This document shows, piece by piece, positions 8,307 through 17,085 of a DNA stretch of 32,886 nt. This stretch comes from an uncultured Clostridia bacterium. Lineage in GTDB: Bacteria > Bacillota > Clostridia > TANB77 > CAG-508. The position numbers and the translations under genes are program-made. Below the pieces are notes generated by a model. It saw only the letters and a program-made list of their open reading frames with translations, made no database searches and was not told the DNA's origin. The stretch is from contig CALXRZ010000013.1 of the NCBI GenBank assembly GCA_944391015.1, positions 1-32,886 on the forward strand. The letters are read 5' to 3'. The stretch's first letter is position 1; the number at the start of each line of letters is the position of its first letter.

Positions 8307-9272
8307 ATGGGAAGAAAAATAGTAGAGTGGTATATTAGCAATAAAAGTAAATTACTAACTGCAATATTTATTATTGTTGTTATTATACTTGTTAGTATAA
8401 TAGTAAATTTTTTAAACACACTACAATTAAATAAAGAACAAACTAATGCAGAAACAAATGATAATATGCAAGAAAATAATATTCCAATTGAAAATTATAC
8501 AGATATACATATCGAAGATAGTGAATCAGCTATTACAGGAGAAAATATGAGTTCATCACAAATTTCAACAATAGGGACGATAAATCAATTTGTGCAATTA
8601 TGTAATGAAGAAAACGTTAGTGAAGCATACAATATGCTATCAGATGAGTGCAAAGAAGAAGTATATCCGTCTTTAGATAGTTTTAGTAATAATTATTACA
8701 ATGCAATATTTAAAGGGAAAAAGAAAAATATAACAGTAGAAAACTGGGTAAATAATATATACAAAGTAACATTTGAAAGTGATGCTTTATCTACGGGTGT
8801 ATATACACAAGATGGAACAATACAGGATTATATAACAATTACCAAAAATGAAAGTAATGAGTTTAAGTTAAATATAAATAATTATATAGGAAGAAAAGAA
8901 ATAAACAAAAAATATACTGATTCATCTAAATTAACAATAACAGTACTAAGAAGCGATACATATATGGATTATGAAACTTACACATTTAATGTAACAAATA
9001 ATACAAATAATACTATTTTGCTAGACGATAAAATTAATACTGATAATATGTATATTGAAGATGATAATGGAAACCAATACACAGCATATATACATGAATT
9101 AAGTGATGCACAATTAACATTAACACCTGGAGAAACTAAAGAAATTACTATAAAATACTATAGTAGATATGGTTCAACCAAAAATATAAACAAAGTTGTA
9201 TTTAATAAAATAATATTGAATTATAATGAAGTAGCTGTAAGGAAAACTACAAGAATAGAAATAGAGTTATAA
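8307..9272 (+). CDS. VirB8-like membrane protein with an NTF2-like domain
   Basis: A single-pass protein of 321 residues: short cytoplasmic N-terminus, membrane helix at about 15-37, Asn/Glu-rich linker, then an NTF2-like (VirB8/TcpC-type) domain at about 90-190. The domain opens FVQLCNEENVSEAYNMLS, with aromatic Phe/Tyr pairs after it. A beta-rich C-terminal domain (about 205-321; FNVTNNTNNTILL, TPGETKEITIKYY) resembles small DUF4352-type Ig-like domains. VirB8-family proteins are periplasmic-side or wall-zone scaffolds of the T4SS, which fits its position between VirB6 and the wall hydrolase. AAGGAAGG upstream of ATG 8307 serves as ribosome site. It shares its NTF2 motif with the gene at 12630. 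Assignment is by fold pattern, not by strong sequence identity. Confidence 0.5.
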   Translation: MGRKIVEWYISNKSKLLTAIFIIVVIILVSIIVNFLNTLQLNKEQTNAETNDNMQENNIPIENYTDIHIEDSESAITGENMSSSQISTIGTINQFVQLCNEENVSEAYNMLSDECKEEVYPSLDSFSNNYYNAIFKGKKKNITVENWVNNIYKVTFESDALSTGVYTQDGTIQDYITITKNESNEFKLNINNYIGRKEINKKYTDSSKLTITVLRSDTYMDYETYTFNVTNNTNNTILLDDKINTDNMYIEDDNGNQYTAYIHELSDAQLTLTPGETKEITIKYYSRYGSTKNINKVVFNKIILNYNEVAVRKTTRIEIEL

Positions 9273-9284
9273 TAGGAGTAAAAT

Positions 9285-12200
9285 ATGGAAAATTTTAATT
9301 TCGAAGAGATAAAAAACTTTATAAGAAAGGTAGGACGAAAAGTTCTCAATGTAATGAAATCTCTTGTTTTACCAATAGTTCTAATAATTGCAATAATAAC
9401 AGTTTTATTAGCAGGTTTTGTATATATAATAACTTTGGACGATGGATCAAAAAAAGAAGGAGATATTTCAAATGCACCTTATGCAGCTTCTACATATACA
9501 CAAAGTGTTACAATAGATGAAGATGGAAATATAACAACTAATATGACAGCTCAAGCTTTATGGGATGAAATGATTAAAAACAACAGCAGAGTAAATGTAT
9601 ATTTAGAAGGTCCGGAAGATTTACTTAAATTAATGAATGCAGAACTTATAACAAACTATCCAGATACAAGACCAAATCCTGATGAAGAAATTGATTGGGA
9701 TACAATAAACAAAGATGTTACTTCTAACGAAGTGCAGGGAATAATAAAATTTAAAAGAGCAAGAGACGATGGTAGTACAATTACATTAACATTTGTAAAT
9801 GCTGATACTTTCTATGAATGGGTAGAAGAGTATAATATATCTGGTGATGAAAGTGTGAAGGAGCAAATACTTACACACTTTACAATAGTAGAAGGCACAG
9901 GCTCAGGTATCGGAGGTAGCAATGTACAACTTAACTACAATGGGCAAGATATTATTACAGATATATCGGAAGCAATAGTTAGGGCAGCCCAAACAACTCC
10001 TTCACCAGGAGCAGGTTTGTGTCAAGCTTGGGTTAGACAAGTATATGCAAATGCAGGACTTCCAAATGTGTATTATACTGGAGCATACCAAGCCTTTCAA
10101 CAAACTTGTGTATCTACGGATGTTAACAATATACCAATAGGAGCAGCAGTATATGGTACAGGTAGCGCAAACAACCCATATGGACATGTTGGAATATATG
10201 TAGGCGATATTAATGGGGATGGAAAAGGCGAAGTAATGGACAATGTTAGTAGTGGTATCAGAACACAATCACTAGAAGATTGGATTGCTTGGCAAGTAGA
10301 AGCAGGAAATACTCAATGTGGTGGAACACCAGGATGGCTTGGATGGGGCTGGCAATCGGGATCTCCTTCACAAATATTATCAGGAGGAACAGGAGAAGAT
10401 AGTAGTACAGATGAAACTTCCGAAACAGGTGGAGATATAATTACACAAGAACAAACAAAATCATTAGATAATGTACTATTTATAGGAGATTCGATTACAG
10501 CTGGATTAGATAACTCTGGACTAATACCTAATGCACAATTTTATGCAGAAGCTTCAACAACACCATCTGATTGGTTATCTAAAGTAGATTCATTACCACA
10601 AAACTCTGATGAGATAAGCGCAGTATGTGTTATGCTAGGAGTAAATGCTACAAACCAAACTTCAGAAATGAAACAACTAATAGATGCACTTGCAACTAGA
10701 TATAATGGTAAAACAATATACGTACAAAAAGTATTACCGGTAGCAAACACATATACAGCAATTGATTACCAAACCATGAATCAAAATATAGCAACATATA
10801 ACACAGAGATTTCAAATTATTGTAGTGGTAAAACGAATATTAAATTTATAGATACTTCAAGTGGATATGTAGATGAAACAGGAGCAGCTAAAGCAGATTT
10901 GTTTGATTCTCAAGGATTACACCCAAAGGATTATGAGCAATTAAAGGAAAATATAGAAAGAGCAATATTAGGAGGTCTTAGTCAAACATATAGTGCTTCA
11001 AAATATAGTGTGGTAGTAGGTACTTGGAGTGAAAGATATGAAGAAAGAAAAGCATTAGGAGAAACAGATCCAGAAGAACAATATATAGAGCCATATACAA
11101 CATACACTATGACAACCCAAAGTATAGATTATCAAAGTATGGTAAGTGGTTATACAATGCCATTTGACTATTTGTGGGCTTTCTTAGTAATAGGAAGAGA
11201 AAGAGACTTCGCACTAGATGTAGCAGATTTGGTATACGATAGTGAAATAGAAATAACTATACATGATAATTATACAAAAACTACTGATATCGATACATAT
11301 AATTATACAAGAAAAACAAAAGTGCATACTCACGATATAAGTACGACTATAGAATATTCAAATGGTGGTCAAAATGCTGTAACAATGAAAAAAACAGAGA
11401 ATTGGAAAGAAGGAGATACAAAAGAAATATTAAAAGAATACTCAACACAGCATACGGTAATAACTACTACAAATACATTAGATATTAGTTTGACTAAGGC
11501 AGATGTGTGGATAGTGAAATATACAAAAGAATATACTTATGAACCAGAAAATACAGATGTTGCAGACCCAATAACCTCGGATTTAGAACCGATAGAATAC
11601 CCAGAAGAACCAGACAAAACAGATAATTCAGATCCATGTGGAATAGCATCAGGATTTGCACAAAAGAAGCTTCAAGAATATATAACAACACATAGTAGCG
11701 CTGAAATTTTTAAAACTACATGCACATCTGACTACTATTATGGATATGAAGGAACTGTTACGAATAATAATACTGTAGTGACAAGAAAGTATACATCATC
11801 ACCAGCAGAAATAACAGAAAAAACAGATCCATTATCAGAAGAGCCAAACTTTGTAACAATATTGCAAGATCATTATCAAACAAGAAGCAATATTTTAAGT
11901 GCTCCAGATTGGCTATATGATATTCTAGAGACAAGTAGTAGGACGGCAGATATGATAGATTTAACAAAATATCTATTATACAAAGCAACAGGGCAAGACT
12001 TAGGTGTAACAGAATATGACTTTTCTTTATTTGACCCAAAGAATTTTACAAATGTATCTTTAAACATAGCTGGTGGCAATGTACAAGAAAAAGTATGGAA
12101 TGCATTAAGAAGTGCAGGATTTAGTGAATATGCAACAGCAGGTGCAATGGGTAACATACAAGCAGAATCAGGCTTTAATCCAGGCATTGAAGAACAGGCA

Positions 12201-12557
12201 AATGGAGTAGGATTTGGTCTTTGCCAATGGTCATATGGAAGAAGAGAAAAATTAGAGGCTTATGCAGCTTCAAAAGGTGTTAGTGCTAGTGATGTAGACA
12301 CACAAATAGAATTCTTAATTTCAGAATTAACACCAGGTGGAGCAGGACCTGCGCAAGGTTATGCTACATATCAACTTGTTAGCTACAATGGATATAATGG
12401 AGATATGTGGAAGAATGCAACAAGCCCAGAAGATGCAGCAGTAGCATTTTGTTGGTCGTTTGAGAGACCAGGAACTCCAAATCTTTCAACTAGACAAGAA
12501 AGCGCTAGACAATACTACAATTTATATGCAGGTGGAGGAGCAAGCAGTACAAACTAA
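9285..12557 (+). CDS. VirB1-like cell-wall remodelling protein: CHAP/NlpC-like + SGNH hydrolase + tail lysozyme
   Basis: A membrane-anchored 1090-residue protein (helix about 25-50) with three enzyme-like domains. (1) A cysteine-peptidase/amidase-like domain (CHAP or NlpC/P60 type, about 225-360): Cys in GAGLCQAWVRQVY (near 246), His in YGHVGIYVGD (near 300). (2) An SGNH/GDSL hydrolase domain (about 395-570): nucleophile in LFIGDSITAG, the block-III-like LGVNATN, and His in QGLHPKDY. (3) A C-terminal phage-tail-lysozyme domain (about 930-1085): GAMGNIQAESGFNPG with the likely catalytic Glu, then GFGLCQWSYGRR. A beta-rich region of unknown function (about 575-930) separates 2 and 3. In Tn916-type systems the VirB1 equivalent combines lysozyme and NlpC/P60; here an SGNH domain is added. 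The start follows a 12-nt gap after the VirB8-like gene with TAGGAG as ribosome site. Confidence 0.82.
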   Translation: MENFNFEEIKNFIRKVGRKVLNVMKSLVLPIVLIIAIITVLLAGFVYIITLDDGSKKEGDISNAPYAASTYTQSVTIDEDGNITTNMTAQALWDEMIKNNSRVNVYLEGPEDLLKLMNAELITNYPDTRPNPDEEIDWDTINKDVTSNEVQGIIKFKRARDDGSTITLTFVNADTFYEWVEEYNISGDESVKEQILTHFTIVEGTGSGIGGSNVQLNYNGQDIITDISEAIVRAAQTTPSPGAGLCQAWVRQVYANAGLPNVYYTGAYQAFQQTCVSTDVNNIPIGAAVYGTGSANNPYGHVGIYVGDINGDGKGEVMDNVSSGIRTQSLEDWIAWQVEAGNTQCGGTPGWLGWGWQSGSPSQILSGGTGEDSSTDETSETGGDIITQEQTKSLDNVLFIGDSITAGLDNSGLIPNAQFYAEASTTPSDWLSKVDSLPQNSDEISAVCVMLGVNATNQTSEMKQLIDALATRYNGKTIYVQKVLPVANTYTAIDYQTMNQNIATYNTEISNYCSGKTNIKFIDTSSGYVDETGAAKADLFDSQGLHPKDYEQLKENIERAILGGLSQTYSASKYSVVVGTWSERYEERKALGETDPEEQYIEPYTTYTMTTQSIDYQSMVSGYTMPFDYLWAFLVIGRERDFALDVADLVYDSEIEITIHDNYTKTTDIDTYNYTRKTKVHTHDISTTIEYSNGGQNAVTMKKTENWKEGDTKEILKEYSTQHTVITTTNTLDISLTKADVWIVKYTKEYTYEPENTDVADPITSDLEPIEYPEEPDKTDNSDPCGIASGFAQKKLQEYITTHSSAEIFKTTCTSDYYYGYEGTVTNNNTVVTRKYTSSPAEITEKTDPLSEEPNFVTILQDHYQTRSNILSAPDWLYDILETSSRTADMIDLTKYLLYKATGQDLGVTEYDFSLFDPKNFTNVSLNIAGGNVQEKVWNALRSAGFSEYATAGAMGNIQAESGFNPGIEEQANGVGFGLCQWSYGRREKLEAYAASKGVSASDVDTQIEFLISELTPGGAGPAQGYATYQLVSYNGYNGDMWKNATSPEDAAVAFCWSFERPGTPNLSTRQESARQYYNLYAGGGASSTN

Positions 12558-12584
12558 TTTATATACAAAAATGTATGGTATAAG

Positions 12585-12613
12585 GAAAGTAGTTTATATA
12601 TTAAACTACTTTC
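12585..12613 (+). other. Intercistronic hairpin next to a ribosome binding site
   Basis: A 12-bp perfect stem (GAAAGTAGTTTA, 12585-12596; TAAACTACTTTC, 12602-12613) with loop TATAT is followed at once by GGAAAGGAA, the ribosome site of the gene at 12630. No U-tract follows, so mRNA processing or stabilisation is more likely than termination. Confidence 0.55.
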
Positions 12614-12629
12614 TGGAAAGGAAATAAAA

Positions 12630-13970
12630 ATGTCTAAAATAAAAAATATTATAATAATACTAATAGTTATTTTATTACTTGCGGTTATAGCACTTGTTTT
12701 AGTATTAGGAATTGGAAATAGTAATAAAGAAAATACCCAAGTAGCAAACGAAACAGATACACCAATTGAACAAACTGAAATTGGACTTAAACCAGTGGAA
12801 AAAAGAGAAGACTATTATATTATAAAAGATAGTGTAGGTAAGTATTATTCATATTATGCAATAATTTTTAATGCTGGGAGCTATTATTCAACACAAGATG
12901 AACAAATAATAGCTCAAGCAGAAAAAGACAATGCACAAATATTATATAATATGTTAGATACAGAATATATTGAAGCTAAAGGCATTACAGCAGATAATAT
13001 AAAAGCTAATTTAAGTAAAATTGGGCAAGTAACAGCATATATAAAAAATATGTATATTATGCCTAAAACAAATAATGTAGAAGTATATGTAGTAAAAGGA
13101 GATTTAAAACAAAATGTGGAAGATTCTGGAACAGAATTTGAACTTATTGTAAAACTAGATAAAACAAATAAAACATTTAGTATAGTACCACAAGAGTACG
13201 TAACAGAAAAATATGGTAACATAGTTGAGGGACAAAGTATAGAAATAAGTTCAGAGCAAAGTATAGCTCAAAACATAAACAATACATACACAGAAAGAGA
13301 AATTACGGAAGAAACATATTTAAAAGATTTATTTGCTGAAATAAGAAATGAATTATTATATGATAAAGAAGAAGCATATAACCATTTAAATGAAGAATAT
13401 AAAACAAAAAAATTTACAAATTTAGACGAATTTACTAATTTTGCAAATAGTAAACAAGAAGAATATAAAGCAATGAAATTAGCACAATATCAACAAACAC
13501 AAGAAGATGGCTACACGCAATATATATTAGTAGACCAAAACGGAAAATATTATATTGTAAATGAAACAGCAGTAATGCAATATACAACAATGCTAGATAC
13601 ATACACAGCAGACTTACCACAATTTATAGAAAGATATAACTCTTCAAATGATGCAGAAAAAGCAGGATTAAACTTGCAAAAAGTAGTAGATGCTTTAAAT
13701 AATAATGATTATGAATATGTATATAACAAATTGGACGAAACATTTAAAACAAATAATTTTAAAACATTAGAAAATTTTGAACAATATATACAAAATAACC
13801 TATATACATCTGCTAATGTAGAGTTTTCTAATTACCAAAATAGTGGTGAACTTCATATGTTTGATGCAACTTTTACAGATAAAAATAATGAAAATAGCAA
13901 TGCCATAACAAAAACATTTATAGTAAAATTATTAGACGGAACAGACTTTGTAATGTCATTTAATGTATAA
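12630..13970 (+). CDS. VirB8-like membrane protein with tandem NTF2-like domains
   Basis: This 446-residue protein has an N-terminal membrane helix (about 5-28) and a long extracytoplasmic part. Two related segments near 236-320 and 350-446 share a pattern with the gene at 8307: EIRNELLYDKEEAYNHLN with FTNLDEFTNF, and VVDALNNNDYEYVYNKLD with FKTLENFEQYI. This is the helical start of NTF2-like/VirB8 domains; the TcpC and VirB8 analogues of Gram-positive T4SS carry such domains in tandem. The region at 55-200 is a further alpha/beta segment that I do not recognise. A strong terminator lies directly after the stop, marking the end of the core T4SS transcription unit. The role as second VirB8-like scaffold is inferred. 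Confidence 0.5.
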   Translation: MSKIKNIIIILIVILLLAVIALVLVLGIGNSNKENTQVANETDTPIEQTEIGLKPVEKREDYYIIKDSVGKYYSYYAIIFNAGSYYSTQDEQIIAQAEKDNAQILYNMLDTEYIEAKGITADNIKANLSKIGQVTAYIKNMYIMPKTNNVEVYVVKGDLKQNVEDSGTEFELIVKLDKTNKTFSIVPQEYVTEKYGNIVEGQSIEISSEQSIAQNINNTYTEREITEETYLKDLFAEIRNELLYDKEEAYNHLNEEYKTKKFTNLDEFTNFANSKQEEYKAMKLAQYQQTQEDGYTQYILVDQNGKYYIVNETAVMQYTTMLDTYTADLPQFIERYNSSNDAEKAGLNLQKVVDALNNNDYEYVYNKLDETFKTNNFKTLENFEQYIQNNLYTSANVEFSNYQNSGELHMFDATFTDKNNENSNAITKTFIVKLLDGTDFVMSFNV

Positions 13971-13973
13971 ATT

Positions 13974-14016
13974 AAAACGTGGACAAAAGAAATTACAGCT
14001 TTTTGTCCACGTTTTT
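13974..14016 (+). terminator. Intrinsic terminator ending the core T4SS unit
   Basis: The stem AAAACGTGGACAAAA (13974-13988) pairs with TTTTGTCCACGTTTT (14001-14015) around a 12-nt loop, with T at 14016. It starts 3 nt after the stop codon of the preceding gene. Confidence 0.85.
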
Positions 14017-14053
14017 ATGATATATGGTATTTTTGGTCCGTATAAAAAATATA

Positions 14054-14082
14054 TTGACGTGCGTATAAATGTACGATATACT
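14054..14082 (+). promoter_or_regulatory. Sigma-A promoter of the 14104 gene
   Basis: TTGACG (14054-14059) and TATACT (14077-14082) are 17 bp apart. The start codon at 14104 is 21 bp beyond the -10. This promoter rules out the longer open frame that begins at 13963, which would start inside the previous gene and cross the terminator. Confidence 0.75.
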
Positions 14083-14103
14083 AAAAAAGAAAGGACTGAT
14101 AAA

Positions 14104-15456
14104 ATGGAAAAAGCAAATGTAAAAGTAACAAACAATATGCTTAGAATATATACAGAAGTATCTAAAGAAATAAAAGCAAGAGGACAAGAAGTAGACAACA
14201 TTGGCTATTATAAAGACTTTGAAATAAAGGGCTCGGGGCTTGCTATAAATGATGCATATATAGTTAAGCTAAAAGATGTTAATAAAGCGAAAGAAAACAA
14301 TTATAAAGATAACCCAATAAAAGATGAGGCAGAACAAAAACAGAAAATAATGTACGAAATATATGATGAAGACAGTAATCTAGTAGCTACAGTAAATGAA
14401 TTGGGAGAAATTCAGTTTGATGAAAAGTTTATAGAAACGTTAAGGAAGATAAATGAAGATTATTTTGAAAGCTTAAATTTAGATGAAGCAGAGTTTGAAT
14501 TGCCAGAAGAACTAGGAAAAGATGATGTGGTTCTAACCAAAGAAGAATTAGAAGAAAAACAAAATGAAAAAAGATTAGAAGAGGTATCGGAAAAAATAGG
14601 AAGTAAGGATATAGAATCATATTCAGAAATAAATACTGACCAAACACCAGAATTTGAAAAACTAACTAATAAGCAAGAACTAGACGCAAATGTAAGAGTA
14701 ACACAAACTGAGACCTTAGCAGATTTAATTCCAGAAATAAGAGAAAAAGGAATTGAAAAAATAGGAGTAGTATATTCTGACCATAGTAAAGGGCAAAATG
14801 GAAGATTTTCATTTGTAGGAATAGATAAAGATGGTAAAATTCAAACTATAGATAGCTTAGAAAATATAGATGGAACAACTACCGGACAAAAAGTTACCTC
14901 AATAAATAGTGTAGATGGTAGTTCGGTAGAGCAAGAACAAGTAGCTGGAATGGTAAGGCTAGGAAACCGAGGAACAACAAACGGAGAAGAGGAATATTTA
15001 TCAGTAAGGCAAGGAGATTATGGAATTATAGAAGTAGACTACGTAAGAGCAGATTTAAGTAAACCAGAGGACGAACGATATATTTCTGCACCAATAGAAA
15101 CAAAAAACATATATCCAACTACAAGAGAAGTAAGAGATTTTATGGATAGAAGCAAGAACCCTGAAATAGATGATGAATTAAAAAGAGCTAATCCAGAGAT
15201 AGAAAGAGATGGAGAGACAGAAGCAAGAAATATAGACGACACAGCTTCAAATGATATGGTTACCCCAGATGATATAATTGTATTAGAAGATGGTACAGAA
15301 ACAACCTTAAGACAAGAAGCAACAAAGGACAAAGTCTCACCAGAAGAATTTACAAGAAGATATAATGAAATGGGAGGAAAAAACCCAGATGAAAAAATAG
15401 ACAATCTTCACGAAGAAATTGAAGAAGAGTTTGGGGCACCAACAAGAGGAAGATAG
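14104..15456 (+). CDS. Soluble acidic protein of unknown function linked to the T4SS locus
   Basis: The 450-residue product has no signal peptide or membrane helix and is rich in Glu, Lys and Asp. Residues about 1-110 look like a compact alpha/beta domain (KVTNNMLRIYTEVSKEI, GYYKDFEIKGSG). Residues 135-200 are a charged helix (TKEELEEKQNEKRLEE). Residues 210-350 form a beta-rich segment with repeated Gly turns (KIGVVYSDHSKGQNGRFSF, QGDYGIIEVDYVR). The C-terminus is acidic and probably disordered, ending EEFGAPTRGR. AAAGGA upstream supports ATG 14104. It has its own promoter and follows the T4SS genes, so it could be a secreted substrate, regulator or cytoplasmic accessory factor; nothing in the sequence decides which. 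Confidence 0.6.
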   Translation: MEKANVKVTNNMLRIYTEVSKEIKARGQEVDNIGYYKDFEIKGSGLAINDAYIVKLKDVNKAKENNYKDNPIKDEAEQKQKIMYEIYDEDSNLVATVNELGEIQFDEKFIETLRKINEDYFESLNLDEAEFELPEELGKDDVVLTKEELEEKQNEKRLEEVSEKIGSKDIESYSEINTDQTPEFEKLTNKQELDANVRVTQTETLADLIPEIREKGIEKIGVVYSDHSKGQNGRFSFVGIDKDGKIQTIDSLENIDGTTTGQKVTSINSVDGSSVEQEQVAGMVRLGNRGTTNGEEEYLSVRQGDYGIIEVDYVRADLSKPEDERYISAPIETKNIYPTTREVRDFMDRSKNPEIDDELKRANPEIERDGETEARNIDDTASNDMVTPDDIIVLEDGTETTLRQEATKDKVSPEEFTRRYNEMGGKNPDEKIDNLHEEIEEEFGAPTRGR

Positions 15457-15544
15457 GTAATATTGAGTAATATATGAAAAATAAAGATATAAAAAATTAT
15501 TCAAAAGCTAATTGCATACATTTTTTAATACAAAAGAAACACAT

Positions 15545-15585
15545 AAAAATCACTTTCTAAAATATAATTTAGAAGGTGATTTTTT
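15545..15585 (+). promoter_or_regulatory. Terminator-like hairpin carrying the ribosome binding site of the carboxypeptidase gene
   Basis: AAAAATCACTTTCTAAA (15545-15561) pairs with TTTAGAAGGTGATTTTT (15568-15584) around loop ATATAA: 17 bp with a single T-G wobble, followed by a T-run. The 3' arm contains AGAAGGTGA, the ribosome binding site for ATG 15588. The element thus looks like both an intrinsic terminator of the upstream gene and a lid over the downstream ribosome site. Confidence 0.65.
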
Positions 15586-15587
15586 GT

Positions 15588-16805
15588 ATGTTCAAAATAT
15601 GTAAACACAGAATATTAAACAGAGTAATAGCAATATTATTACTACTTATAGCGATTTTTACAATCTTGCCTAAAGAAAACTTGGCACTAGAAAAAGATAC
15701 AGAAGAAATAGATATAACTTCACGAATTGCCTTAATATATGATAGGGCATCTGGAAAAATACTATATGAAAAAAATGGAAATAAACAAACTCCAATGGCA
15801 TCTACAACTAAAATTATGACAGCAATAGTAGTATTAGAAAATGCGAACTTAAAAGACACAGTTATAATTGATTCTAAGTCTGCAGGGATTGGTGGCTCAA
15901 GGTTAGGACTAAAAAAGAATGACAAAATAACAGTAAATGATTTATTGTATGGACTTATGCTTCGTTCTGGTAATGACGCAGCCATAGCACTTGCAACTTA
16001 TGTGGGAGGAAGTGTAGAAAGCTTTGCAGAAATGATGAACAAAAAAGCGCAGGAAATGGGACTAACTAATTCGCATTTTGTGGTTCCACACGGGCTAGAT
16101 AATGATGGACACTATACAACTGCATTTGAACTTGCTAAAATGGCTGATTATGCTTTGAAAATAGATAAGTTTAAGGAAATAGTGGGATGTAAGACGGCAA
16201 CAATATATATAAATGGATATGCAAAAACAATAAATAACACAAATCAGTTACTCGGCAGTGTATATGGGGTATATGGAGTAAAAACAGGTTTTACAAATGG
16301 AGCAGGAAGATGCTTAGTAACAGCCTGTAAAAGAAATGACTTAGACATTATAACTGTAGTAATTGGAGCTGATACAAATGAAATAAGAAGCAAGGACACA
16401 ATAAAACTAATTCAATATGCCTATACAAAATTTGAAGTAGTAAATATAAAGGAAATTATACAAAATAAATTTGAAGAATGGAAAAACATAAATGAGGGTA
16501 GAATATATGTGAATAAAGGAATTGAAAATAATGTAAAACTGTCGTTAGAAAAATTATCTTATGATAAAATAGCAATAAAAAAAGAAAACATAGACAAAAT
16601 AAACATATCTGCCACTGTTATATACTATTACGAGGCTCCAGTCGAAAAAGATAGTATTATTGGACAATTTAAAGTAATAATAGGGGACGAAGTAATTGAA
16701 ACACTTGATATATATAATGTATATGAAATAAGAAAAAAGGAGATACAGAATTATTTAATCGAATTTTTAAAAATTTTGAATAAAATTAAAATTTTTTCTT
16801 CATAG
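15588..16805 (+). CDS. D-alanyl-D-alanine carboxypeptidase (peptidase S11, DacF-like)
   Basis: Penicillin-binding carboxypeptidase that removes the terminal D-Ala from peptidoglycan stem peptides outside the membrane. The roughly 405-residue protein has an N-terminal signal peptide (hydrophobic 10-27) and all three active-site motifs of the family: SxxK in MASTTKIMTAIV, SGN in LMLRSGNDAAIA, and KTG in YGVKTGFTNGAGRC. A C-terminal beta-rich domain (about 280-405) fits the PBP5/DacF layout. ATG 15588 is chosen because AGAAGGTGA ends 9 nt upstream; the in-frame GTG at 15576 overlaps that site. Expression is probably affected by the hairpin at 15545-15585. DacF in Bacillus is linked to sporulation; that specific role is not shown here. 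Confidence 0.88.
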   Translation: MFKICKHRILNRVIAILLLLIAIFTILPKENLALEKDTEEIDITSRIALIYDRASGKILYEKNGNKQTPMASTTKIMTAIVVLENANLKDTVIIDSKSAGIGGSRLGLKKNDKITVNDLLYGLMLRSGNDAAIALATYVGGSVESFAEMMNKKAQEMGLTNSHFVVPHGLDNDGHYTTAFELAKMADYALKIDKFKEIVGCKTATIYINGYAKTINNTNQLLGSVYGVYGVKTGFTNGAGRCLVTACKRNDLDIITVVIGADTNEIRSKDTIKLIQYAYTKFEVVNIKEIIQNKFEEWKNINEGRIYVNKGIENNVKLSLEKLSYDKIAIKKENIDKINISATVIYYYEAPVEKDSIIGQFKVIIGDEVIETLDIYNVYEIRKKEIQNYLIEFLKILNKIKIFSS

Positions 16806-16868
16806 TCGACACACTTCGACAAAATAAATAAACATAATATGTTACAATAAGATAAGAGGCGATTAAAT

Positions 16869-17057
16869 ATGAAGGAAGAATATGAAAGAGCACTACAAAA
16901 GATAAGAGAATTAAAGAAAATTGTATCACCAAAGGAGTGGAATAAAATAGCAAAAGAAGAAAATTTATTGTCGTCAGAAACAATTAAATATATAGCGCAA
17001 AAAGATTTTCGCACGCTACAAGCCGAAGTAAGAGAAATGAAAACGGCTAATGCATAA
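16869..17057 (+). CDS. Small helical protein of unknown function
   Basis: A 62-residue charged, helix-rich protein (MKEEYERALQKIRELKKI, WNKIAKEENLLSSETIKY) with no signal peptide or membrane segment. AGAGGCG upstream of ATG 16869 is a reasonable ribosome site. The middle part (SPKEWNKIAKEENLLSSETI) has a helix-turn-helix-like rhythm, but this is not enough to call DNA binding. It lies alone between the carboxypeptidase gene and the small-ORF/hairpin region. Confidence 0.55.
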   Translation: MKEEYERALQKIRELKKIVSPKEWNKIAKEENLLSSETIKYIAQKDFRTLQAEVREMKTANA

Positions 17058-17085
17058 ACTATTTGTAAAATTTTACTATGTTCGC

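Noticed and set aside
9285-12557. Prophage tail region, suggested by the tail-lysozyme domain
   Set aside because: No other phage genes are present; the domain is common in VirB1-like T4SS proteins and the neighbours are VirB components.
13963-14103. Longer N-terminus for the 14104 gene (open frame from 13963)
   Set aside because: It would start inside the previous gene and span a terminator and the promoter TTGACG-17-TATACT; ATG 14104 has its own ribosome site.
15039-15404. Long minus-strand open frame opposite the 14104 gene
   Set aside because: Composition is a mirror of the plus-strand gene, with no ribosome site or recognisable protein pattern; the same applies to the other minus-strand frames across the T4SS and adhesin genes.
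16815-16848. Promoter for the 16869 gene (TTCGAC ... TACAAT)
   Set aside because: The spacing is 22 bp, too long for a normal sigma-A promoter, and no better pair was found.
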